Assembly (NCBI GenBank): GCA_000955875.1
Contig: JYOE01000003.1
Span: 1-64,000 of the forward strand
Source of the DNA: Terrabacter sp. 28
Lineage (GTDB): Bacteria > Actinomycetota > Actinomycetes > Actinomycetales > Dermatophilaceae
DNA length: 64,000 nucleotides
Direction of reading: 5' to 3'
Shown one piece after another: positions 25,608 through 37,465 of this stretch (positions are counted from its first letter, which is position 1; each line of letters starts with the position of its first letter). The notes under the pieces are model-generated. The model had not been told where the DNA came from. It worked only from the letters and a program-made list of their open reading frames with translations, and did no database searches. The translations under genes and the position numbers were made by a program.

Positions 25608-25650
25608 GGGGTGAGCCGCAGGTCACAGTGGAAATGGTCACACTCACCCC
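25608..25650 (+). promoter_or_regulatory. Inverted and direct repeats between the two sdh operons
   Basis: GGGGTGAG (25608-25615) is complementary to CTCACCCC (25643-25650), and inside the loop GGTCACA is directly repeated (25621-25627 and 25636-25642, 15-bp period). This could terminate the first operon or be a regulator site for the second, whose -10 box starts at 25692. Confidence 0.35.
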
Positions 25651-25691
25651 GTACCGGAGGGTAGGCGGGCGATCCGGCTCGAGCGCGGGGA

Positions 25692-25697
25692 TAAGGT
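25692..25697 (+). promoter_or_regulatory. -10 box TAAGGT, leaderless sdhCAB promoter
   Basis: TAAGGT ends 6 nt before GTG 25704 and no Shine-Dalgarno sequence is present, so the second sdh operon has its own promoter and probably a leaderless first gene. Confidence 0.5.
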
Positions 25698-25703
25698 TCC
25701 TGC

Positions 25704-26426
25704 GTGGCGACAAACACTCTCCCGGTCAAGGGATCGAACAGACCTGCTTCGGTTCGCCGGACCACCGTCTTCATGAAGCTCCTCATGGCGGTCTCGGGCG
25801 CGCTCTTCGTGTTCTACGTGCTGGCGCACATGTACGGGAACCTCAAGATCTTCGCCGGGGTCGAGGCGTTCGACGAGTACGCGCACCACCTGCGCACGAT
25901 GTTCACGCCGATCCTGCCGTTCGGCGGCTTCCTGTGGCTCTTCCGCATCGTCCTCGTGGTCGCGCTCGTCGCCCACGCGTACTCCGCGTTCTACCTGTGG
26001 AGCCGCGCCCGCGGGGCCCGCACGACGCGCTACGTCGCCAAGGAGGCGGCCAGGGCGACGGTCAAGAGCACCGCGATGCGCTGGGGTGGCGTCGCGATCC
26101 TGCTCTTCCTCGTCTGGCACCTGCTGCAGTTCACCATCGTGAAGTTCAACGTCGGCGACGACGTGGTGGGAACCAGCCCCGGCAAGCTCGTCATCAGCTC
26201 GTTCCAGGTGTGGTGGGTCGTCCTCATCTACATCCTCGCCCTCGTCGCCCTGGGCATGCACCTGTGGCACGGCGTCTGGAGCGCCACGCAGACCCTCGGC
26301 TGGGCCGGCAGCGCCCGGGCCCGCAAGCGCGCGAAGCTGGCCGCCCTGGTCATCGCGTTCGTCACCTCCGTCGGCTTCGCCCTGCCGCCGCTCGCCATCC
26401 TGTTCGGAATCGTCAAGGGGAACTGA
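25704..26426 (+). CDS. sdhC: Succinate dehydrogenase cytochrome b556 subunit, second operon
   Basis: Single-chain, five-helix membrane anchor of the Bacillus/Corynebacterium type, 240 residues. Histidines in VLAHMYGNLK, VAHAYSAF, VWHLLQF and GMHLWHG are in helices and suited to ligate two haems b. This contrasts with the Cys/His-rich anchor of the first operon. The GTG start at 25704 lies 6 nt after a TAAGGT box. Three bases separate it from sdhA. Confidence 0.9.
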   Translation: MATNTLPVKGSNRPASVRRTTVFMKLLMAVSGALFVFYVLAHMYGNLKIFAGVEAFDEYAHHLRTMFTPILPFGGFLWLFRIVLVVALVAHAYSAFYLWSRARGARTTRYVAKEAARATVKSTAMRWGGVAILLFLVWHLLQFTIVKFNVGDDVVGTSPGKLVISSFQVWWVVLIYILALVALGMHLWHGVWSATQTLGWAGSARARKRAKLAALVIAFVTSVGFALPPLAILFGIVKGN

Positions 26427-26429
26427 CCG

Positions 26430-28447
<2,018 letters not shown>

Positions 28448-28451
<4 letters not shown>

Positions 28452-29209
28452 GCGACACCAGCATGAACCTCACCCTCAAGATCTGGCGCCAGGCCAGCGC
28501 GAACGCCCGCGGCGAGATGGTGACGTACAAGGTCAGCGACATCTCCCCGGACATGTCGTTCCTCGAGATGCTCGACGTGCTCAACGAGCAGCTCAACGCC
28601 CGCGGCGAGGAGCCGATCGCGTTCGACTCCGACTGCCGCGAGGGTATCTGCGGCATGTGCGGCCTGATGATCTCGGGCAAGGCGCACGGCCCCGAGGTGA
28701 CGACGACCTGCCAGCTGCACATGCGCAGCTTCTCCGACGGCGACGAGATCACCGTCGAGCCGTGGCGCGCCGACGCGTTCCCGGTGATCAAGGACCTCGT
28801 CGTCGACCGCGGCGCGTTCGACCGCATCATCGCCGCCGGTGGCTTCATCAGCGCCAACACGGGCGCCGCCCCCGAGGCGCACTCGGTGCCGGTGCCGAAG
28901 CCGAAGGCCGACCGCGCGTTCATGGCAGCCGCCTGCATCGGCTGTGGTGCCTGCGTCGCGGCCTGCCCGAACGCGTCCGGCATGCTCTTCATGGGTGCGA
29001 AGATCACGCACCTCGGTGAGCTGCCGCAGGGCCAGCCCGAGCGTGACGCCCGCGTGGTGAGCATGGTCGAGCAGCACGACGCCGAGGGCTTCGGCGGCTG
29101 CACCAACATCGGTGAGTGCTCCGCGGCGTGCCCGAAGGAGATCCCGATGGACGTCATCAACCAGCTCAACCGCGACCTGCGCCACGCGCTGACGCGCCAC
29201 GGCGACTGA
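28448..29209 (+). CDS. sdhB: Succinate dehydrogenase/fumarate reductase iron-sulfur subunit, second operon
   Basis: Iron-sulfur subunit of 253 residues. The [2Fe-2S] ligands lie in [11 protein letters not shown] and the following TTTC; the C-terminal half has [12 protein letters not shown] and [12 protein letters not shown] for the [4Fe-4S] and [3Fe-4S] centres. The start is GTG 28448, overlapping the sdhA stop; an ATG at 28463 ([10 protein letters not shown]) is an alternative. A strong terminator follows the gene. Confidence 0.94.
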
Positions 29210-29265
29210 CGTCGATCTCGACGGCTCGTCGACGCACCCGTCGACACCCCGCATCGCCTGACCAG

Positions 29266-29298
29266 CCCGCCCCGGACCACCGGGGCGGGTTAGTCTTT
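29266..29298 (+). terminator. Rho-independent terminator of the second sdh operon
   Basis: CCCGCCCCGG (29266-29275) and CCGGGGCGGG (29280-29289) form a 10-bp GC stem with a 4-nt loop, followed by TTAGTCTTT. The T-rich tail doubles as the -10 region (TAGTCT, 29291-29296) of the next gene. Confidence 0.8.
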
Positions 29299-29305
29299 CT
29301 CGGCG

Positions 29306-30838
29306 ATGACGCCCCAAGACCGTGCCCGACGTCGCCCGTGGACGCCCCCCGTCGCGGGCGCAGCGCTGGCTGCCGTCGGCCTGACGCTCGCCGTGACCAC
29401 GCCGTATGCCGTCTCGTCCGCATCGGCGTCACCGCTCCCCCGCGCTGCTGCCGGGTCCCAGCCGATGGTGCTGCCGCAGGCCGCCCCCACGTGCGCACCT
29501 TGGCAGACGACGACGACCGTGCCGCCGGGAGTCGTGCTCAAACCCCGTGTCTTCCCCGGTGACGAGCTCGGCACGCCGGCGCCGGCACCCAAGCCCGCGG
29601 CAACCTCAGGCTCCGGCGCCAAGGCGGCCACGAAGACGGCCAAGCCCGCCAAGCCACGCGTGGTCTGCCGCAACGCCGCGCCCACGCCGTTCCCCCATGC
29701 GGCGTGGGAGCCGGAGACCGTGGTAGGCGGATCACGGCTCGGCGACACCGGTGTCGTCGTCGACCGACCCGCGTCCGTCGTCGCGCCCCCCGAGGTCTAC
29801 GACGTCTCGTACGTGCTGGCCGACCTCGACTCGGGCGAGATCCTCGCCGCCAAGTCGCCGCACGCCTGGCTGCGGCCCGCGAGCACCCTCAAGACACTCA
29901 CAGCCCTCACCCTCCTGCCCGTGCTGAACCCGCGCGGCGTCGTCGTCGCGAGCGAGGACGCCCAGTCGGCTGCCGGCACCCGCGTGGGCATCCTCGCCGG
30001 AAACCGCTACCCCGTCACGAGCCTCGTCGACGCGATGCTCATGTTCTCGGCCAACGACGCCGTCTATGCGCTCGCCGACGCCGCCGGCGGCTATGAGCGC
30101 ACGGTCGAGCTGATGAACGCCAAGGCGGCCGAGATCGGCGCCCACGACACGCTCACCGTCGACCCGAGCGGGCTCGACGACGGTGGGCAGCGCTCGAGCG
30201 CCTACGACCTCGCGCTCATCGGACGTGACGCGATGCGCCTGCCTGCCTTCCGGACCGCCATCACCAAGCGCGACACCGTCTTCCCCGGCGGCAAGGACAA
30301 GCACGGCAAGGTGTGGCCGGCCTTCCACGTCTACAACATCAACGACCTGCTGACGCACTACCCGGGCGCCATCGGCATCAAACCGGGTCGCACCGACCGG
30401 GCCCAGCACACGTTCATCGGCGCCGCGACCCGTGGTGGCCGCACCCTGGTCGTCTCGCAGATGGGCAGCGTCACCGGCTCGTGGAAGCCGACCGCGGCAC
30501 TGCTCGACTGGGGCTTCGCGAACGCCGACCGCGTGACACCGGTCGGGCGGTTGGTCGAGCCCGGCGAGGCATCAGCACCGACGCCCGCCCCAACGGTGCC
30601 GCCCCTGCCCACCGACGGGGCCGACGGCTCTGCCGGCGCCACGGACGGGGCCTCCACGACGGGAGGCGCCGCGACCTCCGGCACCCCGGCGCCGGTCGCG
30701 GCCGCGCCGACGCAGGAGACGGCATACGACCGCACGCTGTCGCTCGTCGTCGTCAGTGCCGCGGGACTTGTCGTCACGACGGCGGCGGTGCTGCTCGGCG
30801 TCGTGCTGCGCCGACGTCGGGAGGCGCGGCACGGCTGA
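29306..30838 (+). CDS. D-alanyl-D-alanine carboxypeptidase (low-molecular-weight PBP)
   Basis: Exported serine peptidase that trims peptidoglycan stem peptides, 510 residues. A signal or anchor helix occupies about residues 15-40, a Pro/Ala linker follows, and the catalytic domain runs from about 160 to 400. S193-T-L-K196 (nucleophile and Lys) and S248-A-N are present; the third motif is K359-P-G instead of the usual KTG. A Pro/Ser/Thr-rich spacer and a C-terminal membrane helix with a basic tail (RRRREARHG) anchor it. The preceding terminator overlaps its promoter. Confidence 0.88.
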   Translation: MTPQDRARRRPWTPPVAGAALAAVGLTLAVTTPYAVSSASASPLPRAAAGSQPMVLPQAAPTCAPWQTTTTVPPGVVLKPRVFPGDELGTPAPAPKPAATSGSGAKAATKTAKPAKPRVVCRNAAPTPFPHAAWEPETVVGGSRLGDTGVVVDRPASVVAPPEVYDVSYVLADLDSGEILAAKSPHAWLRPASTLKTLTALTLLPVLNPRGVVVASEDAQSAAGTRVGILAGNRYPVTSLVDAMLMFSANDAVYALADAAGGYERTVELMNAKAAEIGAHDTLTVDPSGLDDGGQRSSAYDLALIGRDAMRLPAFRTAITKRDTVFPGGKDKHGKVWPAFHVYNINDLLTHYPGAIGIKPGRTDRAQHTFIGAATRGGRTLVVSQMGSVTGSWKPTAALLDWGFANADRVTPVGRLVEPGEASAPTPAPTVPPLPTDGADGSAGATDGASTTGGAATSGTPAPVAAAPTQETAYDRTLSLVVVSAAGLVVTTAAVLLGVVLRRRREARHG

Positions 30839-30845
30839 GGAGCGG

Positions 30846-31919
30846 TCAGCGGCGCCGGAGCCGGCGTGCCCCTGAGACAGCGGCGACCGCAGCCGCACCG
30901 ACGACGGCGCCGGCCGCGACGCTGACCCGATCGGTGGTGCGTGAACCGCGGGCCGCCCGGGTGCCGCCTCCAGCCACCTGTCCGCCGGGCGAGGCTGAGG
31001 TCGCCGGTGGCGCCGAGTGCTGCGGAGTGGGCTCGCCCTGCGAGCCCTCGTCGTCGAGGCGCGACAGGTCGACGTCATCGGCCGACCACGAGGCCGACAG
31101 CAGCACGACCTTCGACATGAGGTTGAGCCAGAAGAGCAGTCCGACGGCCACCGCGACGGCGCCCAGCAGGGGGTTGGCGCTCGCGCGACCGATGAGGAAC
31201 CCGCCGAAGAGCTTGAGCACGGTGAGGATCACCGCTCCGAGCAGCGCGCCCTGGCGGACGTTGTGCATCGGCAGCGGCACGCCCGAGAGCATCCGCAGCA
31301 GGACCACGAGGATGACGAAGTCGAAGGCGACCCCCAGCAGCAGGCCCACCGCGCCGATGAGCAGGCCGTTGCCGTCGAGGCCGACCCAACCTGCCACGCG
31401 CTCGGCGAGGCCGCCGATGACGCTCGTGAGGATCGCGGAGACGGCGATCGCCAGCCCGAGGGTCACGAGCACGAAGAGGTCGTGCGCCTTCGTGCGCACC
31501 GCGTTGCCGGTGGAGGCCTCGAGGCCGAAGACGCCGCGTATGCCGGTGCGCAGCGCCCCGACCCAGCCGAGCCCCGCTAGCAGCAACGTCACGAACGAGA
31601 CGAGGCCGGTGACCGTCAGTGTGAGGCTCGCCGGCGCTGCGACGCTGATGACGCCGTCGGGGTGGCTGGGCGTCTTCACCATGCCGGGCAGCAGACCGTT
31701 GAGCGACTCGGCGATCGTGTCGACGAGGTCGGGGCGTCCCTGCAGCACGAAGCCGAAGATCGCGAACGCGAGAGCCAGGGCGGGGAAGACCGAGAAGAAG
31801 GCGAAGTAGCCGACACCCGCGGCGAGCAGGTCACCGTTGGCGTCGCCGTAGCGCTGCCAGGCGGAGTACGCGCGGGTGGACTTGAGCCGGTCGATGATGC
31901 GCGTCAGCCTGGCCGGCAC
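30846..31919 (-). CDS. YihY/BrkB-family membrane protein
   Basis: Six-helix integral membrane protein of 357 residues. The family hallmark ANGDLLAAGVGYFAFFSVFPALAL is at 25-50, and further helices follow to about residue 280. A cytoplasmic Pro/Gly/Arg-rich tail of about 70 residues ends in RRLRRR. Family function is unsettled: annotated variously as virulence factor BrkB or a putative transporter. It converges with the carboxypeptidase gene 7 bp away and is followed upstream by the 2H phosphodiesterase gene. Confidence 0.88.
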   Translation of the reverse strand: MPARLTRIIDRLKSTRAYSAWQRYGDANGDLLAAGVGYFAFFSVFPALALAFAIFGFVLQGRPDLVDTIAESLNGLLPGMVKTPSHPDGVISVAAPASLTLTVTGLVSFVTLLLAGLGWVGALRTGIRGVFGLEASTGNAVRTKAHDLFVLVTLGLAIAVSAILTSVIGGLAERVAGWVGLDGNGLLIGAVGLLLGVAFDFVILVVLLRMLSGVPLPMHNVRQGALLGAVILTVLKLFGGFLIGRASANPLLGAVAVAVGLLFWLNLMSKVVLLSASWSADDVDLSRLDDEGSQGEPTPQHSAPPATSASPGGQVAGGGTRAARGSRTTDRVSVAAGAVVGAAAVAAVSGARRLRRR

Positions 31920-31922
31920 GGG

Positions 31923-32453
31923 TCAGCCTCCTGTGAGCTCGAAGGTGTGGACGGGGCGCCACACCTCGTCCGTATCCTGCTCGTAGAGATGAAAGGCGTC
32001 GACCGTGAAAGCGATCGCGTAGTCGGCCAGCTCTTCGAAGGCGCGGTCCATGGCCTGAGGCGTCACGTTGTGGGCCACCGTGACGTGGGGGTGGTAGTAG
32101 AAGTCGAGGTCGCGGCTCACGGGTCCGGACCGGAGCGACACCTCGAGCGACTCGCAGTTGGACACGCCGCGCGCGACCTGGATGAACACGACGTCCGACA
32201 GCGGGCGGAACGTCCCAGTGCCACGCAGCACGACGTCGAAGGGCTCGTGCGAGGCGGCCACCTCGTCGCAATGACGGCGGAAGGCGGCATACGCCTCCTC
32301 GTCGACCTCGGTCGGCGGCAGCAGGGTGATGTGGGCCGGGATCTTGCGCGCCTGCGGGTCGCCGAAGTCGGCCCGGCGTTCCTGCAGGTAGTCACCGTGC
32401 GGAGCCGGGATCGGGATGGAGACACCGATCGTCGTGGGGCGCGCAACACTCAC
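31923..32453 (-). CDS. 2H phosphoesterase (2'-5' RNA ligase-like)
   Basis: A 176-residue protein of the 2H phosphoesterase superfamily, with the two catalytic H-x-T motifs HITLLP (about 40-45) and HVTVAH (about 121-126) and the matching beta strands between. Members hydrolyse cyclic phosphodiester bonds or ligate RNA ends; the actual substrate here is unknown. It ends 3 bp before the BrkB gene start, so both are probably one transcript. Confidence 0.85.
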   Translation of the reverse strand: MSVARPTTIGVSIPIPAPHGDYLQERRADFGDPQARKIPAHITLLPPTEVDEEAYAAFRRHCDEVAASHEPFDVVLRGTGTFRPLSDVVFIQVARGVSNCESLEVSLRSGPVSRDLDFYYHPHVTVAHNVTPQAMDRAFEELADYAIAFTVDAFHLYEQDTDEVWRPVHTFELTGG

Positions 32454-32552
32454 GACCCCGACCGTACCGAACTCTCCCGTGGCCGGGTGGCGTGGGTCGG
32501 CTTCATCGCGTCCGACCGGTCGGGGGCCCTTGCCAGTCTCGCCTCGAGGCTG

Positions 32553-33641
<1,089 letters not shown>

Positions 33642-34466
33642 TCAGGCGGTCGCGTGGCTCTCGAGCGCGGTGAGGTCGTAGTCGACGACGACCGGCGCAT
33701 GGTCGCTCCACCGCTCGGCATACGTGGGGGCGCGGTCGACGTACGCGTGCCGCGCCGTCGCGGCGAGCCGCCGGCTCGCGATCTGGTAGTCGATGCGCCA
33801 GCCGGCGTCGTTGTCGAACGCCTTGCCCCGCCACGACCACCACGAGTACGGGCCGGCGACGTCGCCCGCGTGGCGCCGCTGCACGTCGACCCACGCGTCG
33901 GCCTCGAACCAGCGGTCGAGGTAGGCACGCTCGTCGGGCAGGAAGCCGCTTTTCCTGAGGTTGCCCTTCCAGTTCTTGAGGTCGGCCTCGCGGTGCGCGA
34001 TGTTGAGGTCGCCGGTGACGACCATGGCCGCACCGTCCGCGGCGGCCCGGTCGAGGCGGCGCGTCATGGCGTCGAGGAAGGCGTACTTCACGACCTGCCG
34101 GTCGGTGTCGGCCTCGCCGGTGTGGACATACGCCGACACCACCGTGAGCGGCCCGGCATCGGTCGCGAGGTCGGCCTCCACCCACCGGCCGTCGTCGGCG
34201 AACTCGCCGTCGATGCCGACCCGGACGGCTGTGTGCGGGTCGCGGGAGACCACGGCGACCCCGGCCCTGCCCTTGGCAGCGCCCTCGGTGTGCGCCACCG
34301 ACCAGTGGGCGAGGCCTGCGTCAGCCAGCACCTTGCCGAGCTCGACGTCGTCGGCTCGCACCTCCTGCAGCGTCAGCACGTCGGGCCGGGCCTGCGCGAG
34401 CCACTGCACCATGCCCCGCCTGGCGGCGGCCCGGATGCCGTTGACGTTGACCGTGATGAGACGCAT
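33642..34466 (-). CDS. xthA: Exodeoxyribonuclease III
   Basis: AP endonuclease/3' exonuclease of the EEP fold, 274 residues, acting in base excision repair. Motifs: VNVNGIRAA, LQEVRADD with the metal-binding Glu, VVSAYVHTGE, VTGDLNIAH with catalytic Asp/Asn, RIDYQIAS, and the terminal WSDHAPVVVDY catalytic Asp-His. ATG 34464-34466 gives the canonical N-terminus MRLITVNVNG. Divergent from the MauE-thioredoxin gene. Confidence 0.94.
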   Translation of the reverse strand: MRLITVNVNGIRAAARRGMVQWLAQARPDVLTLQEVRADDVELGKVLADAGLAHWSVAHTEGAAKGRAGVAVVSRDPHTAVRVGIDGEFADDGRWVEADLATDAGPLTVVSAYVHTGEADTDRQVVKYAFLDAMTRRLDRAAADGAAMVVTGDLNIAHREADLKNWKGNLRKSGFLPDERAYLDRWFEADAWVDVQRRHAGDVAGPYSWWSWRGKAFDNDAGWRIDYQIASRRLAATARHAYVDRAPTYAERWSDHAPVVVDYDLTALESHATA

Positions 34467-34564
34467 GCGCCGATTGTGCAGGAGCGCACGGACGGCCTTC
34501 GATGTGGCCCACGGGTTGCGCTGAACCACGGCTTTGGTGGGCCGTCTGCTGCCTAGAATGCGAC

Positions 34565-35557
34565 GTGCCCACCGACGCCCTGGTCCTCGCACCGGTCATC
34601 CTCGCCTGCGTGCTCGTGCTGAGCGCGGTGGGCAAGCTGCGGTCGCCCAGTGCGTCGGCCGAGGCGTTCCGGGACCTGCGGGTGCCCGCACCGCTGTCCG
34701 GCCGGCTCGTCATCGAGGCGTTGCCCTACGTCGAACTGGTGCTCGCAGCCGGGCTGGTCGCCGTCGGGGGCCGGGTCGGATCGCTCGTGGCCGTGGCGGC
34801 GCTGCTCCTCTTTGCGGCCTACCTGCTCCTCGTCACGAGAGCGCTCGGCTTCGCTGACGACGTCCACTGCGCCTGCTTCGGCGCCTTCGCACCCGGGCGC
34901 ATCACGGCTCGGACCGTCCTGCGCAACGCCTGGCTGGTCGTGGTGGCAGTGGCGGCGATTGCCGCTTCGCTCAATGGAGACTCCGTGGCGACACGGCTCG
35001 CTGACGCTCAGACACCCTGGTGGTGGCTGGTCGGCTCGCTCGCGGCAGCCGCGACCGTGCTGCTCGTCGTCCGCCCGAGCGGCGCCGAAGAGACCTCGGC
35101 CCGGCAGCCGTATGCGAGTTCGACGGAGGAGGGCGAATACGTGCGCGCACGCACCCCTGCCCTGCCAGTTGTCCTCGGCGACGGGTCAACGGCCACCCTG
35201 CGCACCCTCAGCGCCGAACGCCCACAGCTGCTGGTCCACGTCTCGGAGACGTGCGGCAGCTGTGTTGACGTCATCGGGGCCGTGCCCGGCTGGCGCGAGG
35301 ACCTCCCCGTCGTGGACGTGCGCCTGGTGGTGCAGACGACGCCGGGGTCGTCTGCCCTCTCGTCATCGACGGAGCCGCTCAGCATCCACGATCCCGAGGG
35401 TCTGCTCGGCGAGACCTTTGACATGCAGGCCACGCCAAGCGCGGTGCTGCTCGGTGCCGACGGGATGCTCGCCGGAGGACCGGTGGTTGGCAGCTACGCG
35501 GTCCCGGACTTCGTCGAGCAGGTCAAGCGGGAGCTCGCGGAGCTGCAGAGCCTCTGA
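34565..35557 (+). CDS. MauE-type membrane protein fused to a thioredoxin-like domain
   Basis: Membrane protein of 330 residues. Residues 1-165 form four or five helices of the MauE/DoxX group, with the family motif H-C102-A-C104-F-G. Residues about 195-330 are a thioredoxin-like domain with C230-G-S-C233 and a cis-Pro loop (QATPSAVLL). MauE is needed for disulfide-containing methylamine dehydrogenase maturation, so an extracytoplasmic thiol/disulfide role is likely. GTG 34565 lies 5 nt after a TAGAAT box. It converges with the gene for an eight-cysteine Tat-exported protein. Confidence 0.8.
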   Translation: MPTDALVLAPVILACVLVLSAVGKLRSPSASAEAFRDLRVPAPLSGRLVIEALPYVELVLAAGLVAVGGRVGSLVAVAALLLFAAYLLLVTRALGFADDVHCACFGAFAPGRITARTVLRNAWLVVVAVAAIAASLNGDSVATRLADAQTPWWWLVGSLAAAATVLLVVRPSGAEETSARQPYASSTEEGEYVRARTPALPVVLGDGSTATLRTLSAERPQLLVHVSETCGSCVDVIGAVPGWREDLPVVDVRLVVQTTPGSSALSSSTEPLSIHDPEGLLGETFDMQATPSAVLLGADGMLAGGPVVGSYAVPDFVEQVKRELAELQSL

Positions 35558-35618
35558 CGGTCGCCGGGGCCGCCGAGACCCGGCGACCCCGATGACCGTC
35601 AGGAGCGGCGCGACAAGG

Positions 35619-36230
35619 TCAGCACGGAGCCAAGGGCGGGACCTGACAGTTGCCAGGAAGTGGCTTGCAGGAACCACCGGCATCGCCCTGCGGGTTCACG
35701 GTCCAAGAGTTACCGCCGTTGACCGGGCCAGGCACAGAGGCGGGCGTGGCCGTTCCGGAACAACCGCTTCCGCTGTAGAAGGTGTAGGCCACGGTCACCG
35801 TGACGTTGCTGGCGCTGCTCGTCGAGGCATTGCCGAACACGGCGACCTGCGTCTGCCCGTTGGCCGGAATGTTGATGCAGTTGCTCGGCGTGCTGCAGGC
35901 GCTGGTCAGCGTCGTCGCGACGAGCTTCATGTCAGGCACGCCCGACACGGCCAGCCCCGTTACCTTGACGGAAACCGGTGTGTTGAAGGTGTTGACGAAG
36001 TTCACGAACAGCACGTAGCCCTTGTCCCAGCACCCGTAAGTGTCCGGGATGTTCTCACCCGGCAGCTTGCACGCGTTGGCCAAAGGAAGGTCCGGGAAGA
36101 CCGGAGGAACGGATGCGGCCACTGTCGGCGCGGCTCCGGCGACGACGACGGCTGGCACGGCCCACGCCGCGCCCTTGACGACCGAGCGACGGCTCGGTGG
36201 CGCCCCGTCGGCGCCATGACTGTTGGACAT
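35619..36230 (-). CDS. Tat-exported cysteine-rich hypothetical protein
   Basis: A 203-residue secreted protein with a twin-arginine signal peptide: S13-R14-R15-S-V-V-K, then a hydrophobic stretch ending near AAPTVAAS (about residue 40). The mature part is Thr/Ser/Asn-rich, predicted beta-strand, and contains eight cysteines, which would give four disulfides. No known domain was recognised. ATG 36228-36230 is preceded by GGGGGG. Possibly a surface or matrix protein associated with the neighbouring polysaccharide locus and oxidised by the convergent MauE-thioredoxin protein; both points are inference. Confidence 0.75.
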   Translation of the reverse strand: MSNSHGADGAPPSRRSVVKGAAWAVPAVVVAGAAPTVAASVPPVFPDLPLANACKLPGENIPDTYGCWDKGYVLFVNFVNTFNTPVSVKVTGLAVSGVPDMKLVATTLTSACSTPSNCINIPANGQTQVAVFGNASTSSASNVTVTVAYTFYSGSGCSGTATPASVPGPVNGGNSWTVNPQGDAGGSCKPLPGNCQVPPLAPC

Positions 36231-36234
36231 AGTT

Positions 36235-36264
36235 GAACCCCCCACTAGATGACTGGAACCCCCC
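36235..36264 (-). promoter_or_regulatory. Direct repeat with 21-bp period before the Tat-protein gene
   Basis: On the minus strand GGGGGGTTC occurs at 36256-36264 and again at 36235-36243, exactly 21 bp (two helical turns) apart. The proximal copy abuts the start codon and doubles as the Shine-Dalgarno region. The spacing suggests two protein-binding half sites or a duplicated translation element. The remaining 100 bp up to the PqqD-like gene stop show nothing clear. Confidence 0.4.
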
Positions 36265-36371
36265 AAGTCACTCGCCAAGATACCCGAGCGAAGCACCGTA
36301 GATACGGGGAAATCACGCGGCTTGCGACCGGTTGGGTCGCATGTGGCCACATCACGCCCGATATGTCGATT

Positions 36372-36677
36372 TCATCCGGGGTCGACGGCGAGCACCGCGG
36401 TCTCGAGCAGCGCCATGACGGCGGCGCGGACGAGTGACGACGCATCGCCGGCCTCGGGTTCGCCGATTCGCGAACGCACCTCGGACTCGAGCTCCACGAG
36501 CGTCAGACCCGGCCGCACGGCGGCCAGGACTACTTGCCCGAGCGGTGACAGACGCACGACCATGCTGACCTCACCCCTGCCGACGAGGACGACGGTGCCC
36601 TCCTCGGTGGAGAGCTCGTCCAGAAGTTCTCCGGGACGCAACCGCGCGAGCGGCGTGAGCTCGACGTCGAAGGTCAT
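36372..36677 (-). CDS. PqqD-like protein, kinase-coupled copy
   Basis: Small winged-helix protein of 101 residues matching the PqqD fold: an N-terminal beta hairpin, RLSPLGQVVLAAVRPGLTLVEL, and a helical C-terminus. PqqD-type domains bind leader peptides of ribosomal peptides (RRE function) or act as chaperones. It overlaps the HprK-like kinase gene by 4 bp (ATGA) and ends the seven-gene polysaccharide operon. It fits the PqqD component that accompanies HprK-related kinases in polysaccharide and lasso-peptide loci; its own partner here is unknown. Confidence 0.72.
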   Translation of the reverse strand: MTFDVELTPLARLRPGELLDELSTEEGTVVLVGRGEVSMVVRLSPLGQVVLAAVRPGLTLVELESEVRSRIGEPEAGDASSLVRAAVMALLETAVLAVDPG

Positions 36678-37465
36678 CGCGGCCTCCCCAGGACGTCGCG
36701 CACGACCGGCTCCACGTCGGCCGCGTCGTGGTAGCGGACTCGGCGCAGACCACCGACCGACTCCACGAGGTCGGCGAGCCGGTGCAGAGGCCGATCGAGA
36801 GCCGCCAACGAAGAGGTCTCCGGCGCCAGCAGGACGAGGGCGTCGAGGAGCGCGATGTCTTCGACGACGATCTCGCCACCGTCCGGCAGGTCGCGGCGGA
36901 GCAGCACCATGCCGGCCAGCCAGGGCTGCACCTGCGGCGGGGTGAGACCGAGCGACTGTGGTGCGATCTCGTCCTTCGGCTGGTTCGTCCCTGCGCGTCG
37001 GAGTGAGAGCGGTTTGCAGTAGGGCGCGATCGAGCGGTCCGGGGCGATGGCCACCGTCTCATCGGTGACGTAGCCCCTCCCCCGACCCAGTGTGCGCGCC
37101 AGGGTGGTCTTGCCCGTGCCGCCGGGAGCGACCAGGGCGATGGTGGCGCCAGACCGTTGGTCGCACAGGGCGGCAGCATGGAGCATCGTCATCGAGCCGG
37201 CACGCGCCAGGATCGCCTGGCGGGTCACGACCTGCGTCAACAACTGGAGCGCGCGAGCGACGTCATCGTCGTCTGCGTCTTCTCCGAGCCGTGGTGCGAC
37301 CGCGACCGGGCAACCGTCGGCGGGGCTGGTGCGGCAGGCGACCCATACCCGGTCGACGGCACGCAGGATCCGCGGGTCTTGGACCTCGATGGCGACGGTG
37401 GCGCCGAGTGCGTCGACGAACACTCGGGTGCCGGTGCCGTCGGGGGTGCTGGCGGGGACGCTCAT
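36674..37465 (-). CDS. HprK-related kinase
   Basis: A 263-residue P-loop protein resembling the catalytic domain of HPr kinase. H96 in MLHAAAL precedes the Walker A loop APGGTGKTT (113-121), followed by the acidic TDET (134-137) in the position of the HprK catalytic acids. The N-terminal HprK domain is absent. Related kinases are found with PqqD proteins in exopolysaccharide clusters and phosphorylate the lasso peptide paeninodin. Both ends overlap neighbours by 4 bp, tying it to glycosyltransferase and PqqD translation. Its substrate is not identifiable here. Confidence 0.75.
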   Translation of the reverse strand: MSVPASTPDGTGTRVFVDALGATVAIEVQDPRILRAVDRVWVACRTSPADGCPVAVAPRLGEDADDDDVARALQLLTQVVTRQAILARAGSMTMLHAAALCDQRSGATIALVAPGGTGKTTLARTLGRGRGYVTDETVAIAPDRSIAPYCKPLSLRRAGTNQPKDEIAPQSLGLTPPQVQPWLAGMVLLRRDLPDGGEIVVEDIALLDALVLLAPETSSLAALDRPLHRLADLVESVGGLRRVRYHDAADVEPVVRDVLGRPR

